Shown here in pieces: positions 26,073-32,322 of a DNA stretch of 32,322 bases. How positions within the stretch are numbered: position 1 is the first letter of the stretch; each line of letters begins with the position of its first letter. Where the stretch lies: the NCBI GenBank assembly GCA_031286305.1, contig JAITUM010000038.1, positions 1 to 32,322 of the forward strand, given 5' to 3'. A program made the position numbers and the translations under genes. The stretch is from Candidatus Fibrimonadaceae bacterium. GTDB lineage: Bacteria; Fibrobacterota; Fibrobacteria; Fibrobacterales; Fibrobacteraceae. Below the pieces are notes generated by a model that saw nothing but the letters and a program-made list of their open reading frames with translations, made no database searches and was not told the DNA's origin.

Positions 26073-27172
26073 ACAACCCCCACATTTGGCCATATAGTTT
26101 CCACACATTCAATCCCTTTTATTTCTTCTTTTCCTTTTGTTTTTTTGTTTAAAACATGCAGAGCAAGGCCGAGGATTGGGAGGTTTTTGCAATCAAAAAC
26201 ACCACCTTCAATTTCGCTTTTACCTCTTAAAATTAAACCGTCTTCGTAAAGACCGCATTCTATGCCCGTGGATTTTAAGTTTTCGTAAAGAGCAACCAAA
26301 ACGGGTCTGTAAGAATCTACTGCCCAAAGCGGTAATTTTAAAATTGTTTCACCCTCGGCAAAACAAGCCAACACCGCAATCATTGGAATTTCATCAAGGC
26401 AGGTGCTCAAAGTGTCTGCACCAAAGCGCTTGCCTATTAACATTTTTGCACTCTTAACCTTCAAATCACCCCAAATATCGTTCCCTCTTTCAACGCGAGA
26501 AATCTCAATTTCTGCACCCAGCCTTCTGAGTGCCCCGAAAATTCCCGCACGGCTCGAATCCAGGCTAACGGATTTTATTGTTATATCCGAATCGGGAATC
26601 AAAGAAGCGGCCAAAGCCAAAAAAGCGGCTTGAGTTACATCGCCCGCTATAAACCTGTCTCTCGCTAAAAGACTCGGCACAGGAGGAATGCGGCAAATCC
26701 ATTTTTTTTCATTCTTTATCCCTTGCATTCTAGCCATGCGCCTAGCAAGCTCATCGCTCTCATCATAACCTTCTTCAAGTTTCCACTCCAATTCTGCGCC
26801 AAGGGTTGCCAACTCTCGAATTAAGGAATTTTTTACAGGAATTTTTTCTTCGCAATAAAAAGGAGTTCCGCTGAGCAAACTTTCTATTATTTTTCTATTT
26901 CTTTTTTGATGAGGCAAATCATTGCCCACCCACTCCAAATTCAAATTCTTTTCACATTTAAAGCTTAAGCCCGCAATTTCCCATTGCTTTTCGCTCACAT
27001 TAACCGTAGCTCCAAGCTCTCTCAAATAATCCGCAAAAGCAGCAAACTCCGGCGTAGCCTTAACCTCGTGCAAAACAGAATTGCCATTTGCAAGAGCCGC
27101 CAAAAATGCACAATTAAAGAACGCTTCTTTTTCCGTATAAAGTTCAAACTCACCTTTTATTCCAACAAGCAT
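26069..27172 (-). CDS. Degenerate EPSP synthase (AroA)-like protein
   Basis: 'AFLAALANGNSVLHEV..TPEFAAFADYLRELGATV', 'GDVTQAAFLALAASLIPDSDITIKSVSLDSSRAGIFGALRRLGAEI', 'LDEIPMIAVLACFAEGETIL' align with EPSPS; canonical active-site motifs appear missing. Confidence 0.75.
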   Translation of the reverse strand: MLVGIKGEFELYTEKEAFFNCAFLAALANGNSVLHEVKATPEFAAFADYLRELGATVNVSEKQWEIAGLSFKCEKNLNLEWVGNDLPHQKRNRKIIESLLSGTPFYCEEKIPVKNSLIRELATLGAELEWKLEEGYDESDELARRMARMQGIKNEKKWICRIPPVPSLLARDRFIAGDVTQAAFLALAASLIPDSDITIKSVSLDSSRAGIFGALRRLGAEIEISRVERGNDIWGDLKVKSAKMLIGKRFGADTLSTCLDEIPMIAVLACFAEGETILKLPLWAVDSYRPVLVALYENLKSTGIECGLYEDGLILRGKSEIEGGVFDCKNLPILGLALHVLNKKTKGKEEIKGIECVETIWPNVGVV

Positions 27173-27180
27173 TGTATCCC

Positions 27181-28032
27181 CTATTTTTCCAAAATCTTTC
27201 TAGTTTGATTGCCGAGTGAAAAATTATTTTCCAATTCATTTAATTGCAAAGCATCAAGTTCTTTTTTCATTTCCAATGCTTTTTTTGCATAAGTTTCGAG
27301 CGCTTCTGCTATATTTTCTTTGTTTGTTTCCAGAATATCTTTCCACATTCCCCAAGACGAGCCGGCAATGCGAGTCATGTCTCTAAAACCACGCCCTGCC
27401 AAGTGCAAATGTTTTTTTACCGAAGTTGAAAAAACGCCTGCAGCTATTGAAGTGCTGATAATCTGAGGAGCATGGCTAAGCCACGCCATTACAAAATCAT
27501 GCTCACTAGGTGAAATTTGCACGGGACGGCTGCCTAAAAAAAACAAAAGTTCTTTTAGAGACGACGGCAATTCCGTTAAATTTTCCGGCAAACAGTAAAA
27601 CCAATTAGCATTTTTAAAAATAGACGGATCGCTATGCTCAATGCCGCGTTTTTCAGAACCCGCCATAGGATGACCGCCAATAAAAACAAATGGTTTTGGC
27701 AAGGCAAAACCGCTTTTGCAAATTTGTTCTTTTGTGCTGCCAATATCGCTTACAATTACCTCACCGCTGAGCAATCCTGCATTTTTTTCCAAGACTTTGA
27801 TTGTTGATATAATGTGTTTTATGGGGCTGCACAATAAAATTAAATCCGAATTAGGCAGCCAGTTTTGAACATCATCGTATTCAAAAAATTCATCTGCCAT
27901 TGAGAGTTCCTTGGCTTTTTGCAAAGTATTTTTTGAGCTAACCACACGAATTGTAGTTTGTTTAGCCAGCTTAACGGCAGTAGCCACTGAACCCGCCAAC
28001 AAACCAAAACCGACTAATGTGATAGTTTTCAA
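27181..28032 (-). CDS. tyrA: Prephenate dehydrogenase
   Basis: N-terminal 'ITLVGFGLLAGSVATAVK', 'VIVSDIGSTKEQI', 'FIGGHPMAGSEKRGIEHSD', 'AWLSHAPQII'. Confidence 0.92.
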   Translation of the reverse strand: MKTITLVGFGLLAGSVATAVKLAKQTTIRVVSSKNTLQKAKELSMADEFFEYDDVQNWLPNSDLILLCSPIKHIISTIKVLEKNAGLLSGEVIVSDIGSTKEQICKSGFALPKPFVFIGGHPMAGSEKRGIEHSDPSIFKNANWFYCLPENLTELPSSLKELLFFLGSRPVQISPSEHDFVMAWLSHAPQIISTSIAAGVFSTSVKKHLHLAGRGFRDMTRIAGSSWGMWKDILETNKENIAEALETYAKKALEMKKELDALQLNELENNFSLGNQTRKILEK

Positions 28033-28295
28033 AAGTTCTCCATTCTAACTGATTCATCTATTATTTTTCTGAAAATATTAATCAAAAAATCATTGCTAAT
28101 AGGGCCGGAATTTTTCTGCTTTATCCTGTTTAAAATGGTCTCTTCTCTTTTTAAATCTACTATGGGCAAGCCCTTTTCGCGTTTTATTTTTCCGATTTCG
28201 AGCACATATTTAGCGCGTTCATTCAAAAGCGCAATCAAATTGTCTTCTATAGAATCTAATTTCTGCCGCAAAATTTCTATTTCCGGAGTCATCAA
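28029..28295 (-). CDS. Chorismate mutase (AroQ type)
   Basis: 'EIEILRQKLDSIEDNLIALLNERAKYVLEIGKIKREKGLPIVDLKREETILNRI'; 4-nt overlap with tyrA. Confidence 0.92.
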   Translation of the reverse strand: MMTPEIEILRQKLDSIEDNLIALLNERAKYVLEIGKIKREKGLPIVDLKREETILNRIKQKNSGPISNDFLINIFRKIIDESVRMENF

Positions 28296-28300
28296 AGCCT

Positions 28301-28606
28301 CTAAATTTCAAAATCTGCTATCACCCTAGATTCTACAATGCCAGACCTAACCCACTCCACAATTTTAACATGGGCGGGATGCTTCTGATACGCTTCCAAA
28401 TCTTCTTTTGTGTTGAAAGCCGAATGCAAACCTACATCGTAGGCGGCATCGCTGCTATCAAAATTAACGCCGGCTTCTATTTCTGCAATGCTGGGAACCA
28501 CACTTTTCAAAGCGTTCAGCCTTTGCACCAAAATTTCCGCATTCTCTTTCCCCGTGCGACCATCCGCCACAGGCTTCATTTTCCACATAACCAAATGTTT
28601 AATCAT
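28301..28606 (-). CDS. Dabb (stress-responsive alpha/beta barrel) domain protein
   Basis: 'MIKHLVMWKMK...VQRLNALKSVVPSIAEIEAGVNF...YDVGLHSAFNTKEDLEAYQKHPAHVKIVEWV'. Confidence 0.9.
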   Translation of the reverse strand: MIKHLVMWKMKPVADGRTGKENAEILVQRLNALKSVVPSIAEIEAGVNFDSSDAAYDVGLHSAFNTKEDLEAYQKHPAHVKIVEWVRSGIVESRVIADFEI

Positions 28607-28630
28607 GGATGTAATGTAGAAAATAAGCAG

Positions 28631-28999
28631 CTAATCTAAAAAATAAAATACCGTTTCGCCTTTTTTGCTTAACCCATAGGAACGAGCAATAGCTTCTATA
28701 GTCAAAGGGTCGTTTTTTAATGATACTTTGGTCTCCAGCTTATTTTTATGCTGAGCTTCCAAGCTTTGCAATTCGCTTCTAAGCTCCTCTATGTTTTGCT
28801 CTCTTTTTGAAATATCATTAATTCTAGAGTTAAGCCCCAAAAGACCGGAAATTATTGAAGCAGAAAGTATAACTATGCAGGCAATGCAAATAAATTTGAG
28901 CGACAAGCTATGCTTGCCTATGCGGCTCGCCTTGATAGCAATGCTGTCCGTAATTTCCTGCACAACCTGTGCCCCAGTTTTTTTCTTGCGCCCTAACAT
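28631..28999 (-). CDS. FtsB/DivIC-like septum formation protein
   Basis: Single TM, coiled coil, then 'NDPLTIEAIARSYGLSKKGETVFYF'. Confidence 0.8.
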   Translation of the reverse strand: MLGRKKKTGAQVVQEITDSIAIKASRIGKHSLSLKFICIACIVILSASIISGLLGLNSRINDISKREQNIEELRSELQSLEAQHKNKLETKVSLKNDPLTIEAIARSYGLSKKGETVFYFLD

Positions 29000-29000
29000 G

Positions 29001-30929
29001 TTATGTAATATAGAAAAACAAACGCACCAGCACTAGCATTCCAAACACAAGACCGGCAACAAACAACACTGCATAAGTAGCATAAAAACCATTCTGAAGC
29101 AAACGCACTACCCTGCCCAACCATTGCAAAACATTTGCTATAAAATCGCCCAAGGCATCTATAATATAATGATCAACTGCTTTCAAAAAGCCTGCAACAC
29201 CCCTAATCAAAAAGCTTCTGGTAAAAGCATAATACATCTCATCAAAATAAAACTTATTGTAAACTGTTTTATACAAAGGCGAGCGAATATCCGTTTCCAA
29301 AACAGCCTCCGCATCCGTTCCGCGGCGAGCATAAAAAAGCCAAGCAATAACAATACCCAAAACACCCATCAAAGCTGCAACCACCGGCACCATTTCACCA
29401 AATCCTGTTGCAGACTGAAACTGCAAATCTGCAAAAAAACCACGCGAAACATAACCAATCACCGCTGCAGGAATCGCCAAAACCACAATAGGAACTGTCA
29501 TCCATGGGTCTTCTTTTGCATGGGCAACGTGCTCGCTCCTCGCCTTGCCGTGAAAGGCCAAAAAGAACATACGGAACATATAGAAAGCTGTTAAAGCTCC
29601 AGTTAAAAGCCCTGTAAAGAATACAGTGTAATTACCAGCCGCCCAAGCGGAAAGCAGAATTTCATCTTTGCTCCAAAAACCGGAGAACGGCGGAATTCCC
29701 GCTATTGCAAGGCAAGCAATTAAACACGAAAAATAAGCAAAAGGCATTTTTTTGCGAAGCCCGCCCATGGCCTCCAAGCTATTGTTATGCACTGCATGAA
29801 TAACCGCACCTGCTATCAAAAACAATGCGCACTTAAAAAACGCATGCGTAAAAACATGGAACATTGAGGCTGCATAACCGCCAACACCAAGCGCAAACAT
29901 CATATAACCAAGCTGGCTTAAAGTTGAATACGCCAAAATCCGCTTAATGTCTTTTTGGGTACATGCAATTATAGCGGCAAACAATGCCGTAAATGCACCT
30001 ATATACGCGGCAATCTCCAACACAGTTCCAATGCTCGCAAAAAACGGAAAAAGCCTTGCAGTTAAATAAACACCTGCCACAACCATCGTTGCACTATGAA
30101 TTATTGAGCTAACTGGAGTGGGGCCTTCCATTGCATTGGGCAACCATATATGCAAAGGAAACATTGCGCTTTTACCCCAAGCTCCAATAAACACCAAAAC
30201 CGATGCCAATGCAAGCCATGCAGGCGAAACGCTTGCGTTCATAAGGCTCAAAGTTTGAGGATTATTCCATGTTGAAAAGTCAAAGGAATTTAATAAAAAA
30301 CCTATCATTAAAATCCCAAGCAAAAAGAAACTGTCTGCAAAGCGAGTTAAAATAAAAGCCTGCTTTGAGGCAGCCACCGCTGATGGCTTGTGGTACCAAA
30401 AACCTATCAGCATATAGCTTGAAATTCCAACCAGTTCCCAAAATATGAAAATTTGAATTAAATTTGTTGCAACCACCAACCCTAGCATTGAAAAAGCAAA
30501 CAAGCCAAGCAATGCAAAAAAACGCCCTGCGCCTTCGTCTTCCTTCATATAACCAACACTGTACACATTCACAAAAAATGCTATCACGCTGATGACCGTG
30601 AGCATCATTATGGAGATTGGGTCGCAGTAAAACGAGATTTTAAGAGATATTTTGCCAAATGTTTCGCTGAGCAAAGGCAGCCATTCCCATTCCCAAGGTA
30701 TGGAAAAACGCTCTGCCACAGGCACATTTGCAAAGTTGTTGATAAATTCAAAACTAAGCCCCAGCGCAAACACCATTGAAAGCGCAGCCATCAATATGGA
30801 AAAATACCCGGCAAACTTTTTATGTTTGCATAGCAGGGTCCCATTAACTATAAAGGCCAAAAGCGGAAAAATCAAAATAAGCCAGCTAAATGCGGCAAAA
30901 AATGATGAATTAAAAGCGGAAGCAACCAT
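29001..30929 (-). CDS. nuoL: NADH-quinone oxidoreductase subunit L
   Basis: 'FFALLGLFAFSMLGLVVATNLIQIFIFWELVGISSYMLIGFW', 'HIWLPNAMEGPTPVSSIIHSATMVVAGVYL', C-terminal NuoL helix region. Confidence 0.95.
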   Translation of the reverse strand: MVASAFNSSFFAAFSWLILIFPLLAFIVNGTLLCKHKKFAGYFSILMAALSMVFALGLSFEFINNFANVPVAERFSIPWEWEWLPLLSETFGKISLKISFYCDPISIMMLTVISVIAFFVNVYSVGYMKEDEGAGRFFALLGLFAFSMLGLVVATNLIQIFIFWELVGISSYMLIGFWYHKPSAVAASKQAFILTRFADSFFLLGILMIGFLLNSFDFSTWNNPQTLSLMNASVSPAWLALASVLVFIGAWGKSAMFPLHIWLPNAMEGPTPVSSIIHSATMVVAGVYLTARLFPFFASIGTVLEIAAYIGAFTALFAAIIACTQKDIKRILAYSTLSQLGYMMFALGVGGYAASMFHVFTHAFFKCALFLIAGAVIHAVHNNSLEAMGGLRKKMPFAYFSCLIACLAIAGIPPFSGFWSKDEILLSAWAAGNYTVFFTGLLTGALTAFYMFRMFFLAFHGKARSEHVAHAKEDPWMTVPIVVLAIPAAVIGYVSRGFFADLQFQSATGFGEMVPVVAALMGVLGIVIAWLFYARRGTDAEAVLETDIRSPLYKTVYNKFYFDEMYYAFTRSFLIRGVAGFLKAVDHYIIDALGDFIANVLQWLGRVVRLLQNGFYATYAVLFVAGLVFGMLVLVRLFFYIT

Positions 30930-31045
30930 TTACATGGTAAGATAGAAAATAGATTAACTCAAATTTCATTGTTTTGGGAGTTAATCATTGACTACTTTAG
31001 GTTTTTTTTCTATATTTAGGGTCAAAATTTAACGAGAGAGGTTGT

Positions 31046-31273
31046 ATGGCAGAAAAATCAAATAAAAAGAGTCGTTCTCACAAGGATAAGAAAAAATCCG
31101 TTGTGCCAGCCTCTCAAGGAGTGACGCTTGGCGATTTGTTAGGCAGAAAATTGGAGACTGTGAAGCGTGAAAGCGAAGAAAAGCAAAAAAAGATGGTAAA
31201 AGAAGCAAGAAGTAACCCAGACGTTCAAAAATCCTCGGAAAAATTTGCCAAAGAAAGCAGCAAGCTAACCTAG
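31046..31273 (+). CDS. Small highly basic hypothetical protein
   Basis: 75 aa, Lys/Ser/Glu-rich; preceded by TTTTCTATATT (31006-31016) and GAGAGAGG. Confidence 0.6.
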   Translation: MAEKSNKKSRSHKDKKKSVVPASQGVTLGDLLGRKLETVKRESEEKQKKMVKEARSNPDVQKSSEKFAKESSKLT

Positions 31274-31956
31274 TACCCTTCTCTTTGCAACACGCCGTGC
31301 TTCATAACCAAATGCCTATACGGGGTATTTTGGTAAAACGCAGGATTATGAGTTGCCATAATCACCGCAGTACCGCCTGCATTTATTTTTTGGAAAATTT
31401 TAAAAACCTCGCTGGCATTCTCCGGGTCAAGGTTACCGGTTGGCTCATCTGCAATTAAAAGACAAGGACCGTGAATCATAGCACGAGCAATAGCTGTTCT
31501 TTGCTGTTCACCACCGGAAAGTTCCGCCGGAAAAGAATTTGCTTTTTGCAAAATCCCAACAGTACCAAGGGTCTCCAAAACACGCTTTTTAATCTCCAAT
31601 TGCGTATAATCAGTAGAAACTAAAAGCGAAAGCGCAACATTTTCAAAAACCGTTCTATCAGAAAGCAACTTAAAATCCTGAAACACTATCCCTATCTTAC
31701 GCCTCAAAGCCTGCACACGCGCAAGAGATATTTTTTTACTATCAAAATGTTCACCCAAAAAATCAATCAAAACCTGCCCATTGCTACTTTTATCAGGAAA
31801 CTCATCCATGTAAATCATCTTCAAAAGCGTAGTCTTGCCTGCACCGCTAGCTCCAGTCAAAAATACAAACTCACCCTTGCTTATCTTCATATTAACATTA
31901 GAAAGCGCAACATTACCACCAGAATAAGTCTTTGAAACATGAAAAAAGGAAATCAC
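31270..31956 (-). CDS. ftsE: FtsE-like cell-division ABC transporter ATP-binding protein (GTG start proposed)
   Basis: 'ISFFHVSKTYSGGNVALSNVNMKISKGEFVFLTGASGAGKTTLLKMIY', 'LSGGEQQRTAIARA', 'LLIADEPTGNLDPE'. Confidence 0.88.
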   Translation of the reverse strand: MISFFHVSKTYSGGNVALSNVNMKISKGEFVFLTGASGAGKTTLLKMIYMDEFPDKSSNGQVLIDFLGEHFDSKKISLARVQALRRKIGIVFQDFKLLSDRTVFENVALSLLVSTDYTQLEIKKRVLETLGTVGILQKANSFPAELSGGEQQRTAIARAMIHGPCLLIADEPTGNLDPENASEVFKIFQKINAGGTAVIMATHNPAFYQNTPYRHLVMKHGVLQREGY

Positions 31957-31995
31957 GTTTGGTAACATAGAAAATCATTTACTATATTCATCAGT

Positions 31996-32322
31996 ATGTC
32001 TCAAGAACGCACATTGGTTTCCTTTGACTGGGCAATTAAAAACTTGCTCAGGAACAAGGCTGATTATGTGATTTTAGAAGGTTTTTTAACCACCTTGCTA
32101 GGCAAAAAGATAAAAATCAAGGGCTTGCCCGATAGCGAAAGCAATAAAGATTCAGAAGACGCGAAGTATAATCGCGTGGATGTGCTTGCAGAAGAAGAAA
32201 ATGGCACCATGATTATGATAGAGATACAATTCACTGAGGAAATAGATTATTTTCATCGTATGCTTTTTGGTTCTTGCAAGACTATAGTAGATTATTTTAA
32301 CAAAGGCATGCCTTATTCTAAG
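31996..32322 (+). CDS. Rpn family / PD-(D/E)XK nuclease family transposase (N-terminal part, runs off window)
   Basis: MSQERTLVSFDWAIKNLLRNKADYVILEGFLTTLLGKKIKI...KYNRVDVLAEEENGTMIMIEIQFTEEIDYFHRMLFGSCKTIVDYF; open to window end. Confidence 0.88.
   Translation, partial: MSQERTLVSFDWAIKNLLRNKADYVILEGFLTTLLGKKIKIKGLPDSESNKDSEDAKYNRVDVLAEEENGTMIMIEIQFTEEIDYFHRMLFGSCKTIVDYFNKGMPYSK

Noticed and set aside
29124-29594. 156-aa plus-strand ORF antisense to nuoL
   Set aside because: Asn/His/Lys-rich shadow of membrane-protein codons; nuoL is clearly the real gene.
1-32322. CRISPR array, tRNA or rRNA genes
   Set aside because: No regularly spaced direct-repeat array, tRNA-like cloverleaf or rRNA sequence was recognised by eye; not excluded computationally.

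Overview
This 32.3-kb, gene-dense, AT-rich bacterial window probably comes from the Fibrobacterota: it has a FISUMP-type (Fibrobacter succinogenes major paralogous) domain protein. No rRNA, tRNA or CRISPR was recognised. Left part (1-5.5 kb): surface/envelope genes, with four ORFs sharing a CsgG/LpoB-like N-terminal module (one fused to FISUMP, two in a tandem beta-barrel pair) and a TlpA-like thioredoxin. Next (5.5-7.6 kb): an accessory island with a RAYT transposase remnant, REP-like palindromes, an Rpn/PD-(D/E)XK ORF and an antitoxin-like ORF. Core: an MMPL/RND exporter, a PBP4-DUF1460 fusion and a 939-aa ankyrin protein; hicAB; tmk-secG-tpiA; an M23 peptidase; ddl; DUF2156; DUF4160/DUF2442; a YkgJ-like protein; a MacA-like adaptor; a FliH-like protein; nadK; a degenerate EPSP-synthase-like ORF; tyrA and chorismate mutase; FtsB-like; nuoL; ftsE; and a second Rpn-like ORF. 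Main discoveries: (1) hicAB sits between two exact 67-bp direct repeats. The repeat runs from the tmk stop codon to the ankyrin stop codon, suggesting insertion into an ancestral convergent 3' overlap with duplication that preserved both genes. (2) A recurrent TTTTCTATATT/ACTATATT box lies 6-10 nt upstream of many start codons, suggesting leaderless transcription. (3) A 20-bp motif, TTAATCATTGnnTACTATA, forms inverted ends of two palindromic intergenic elements and contains such an outward-facing -10-like box. (4) A perfect 46-bp palindrome is the divergent promoter region of tpiA. (5) An aroA-like ORF in an aromatic-pathway operon appears to lack the canonical active-site motifs. All calls were made by eye from sequence; no searches were run.
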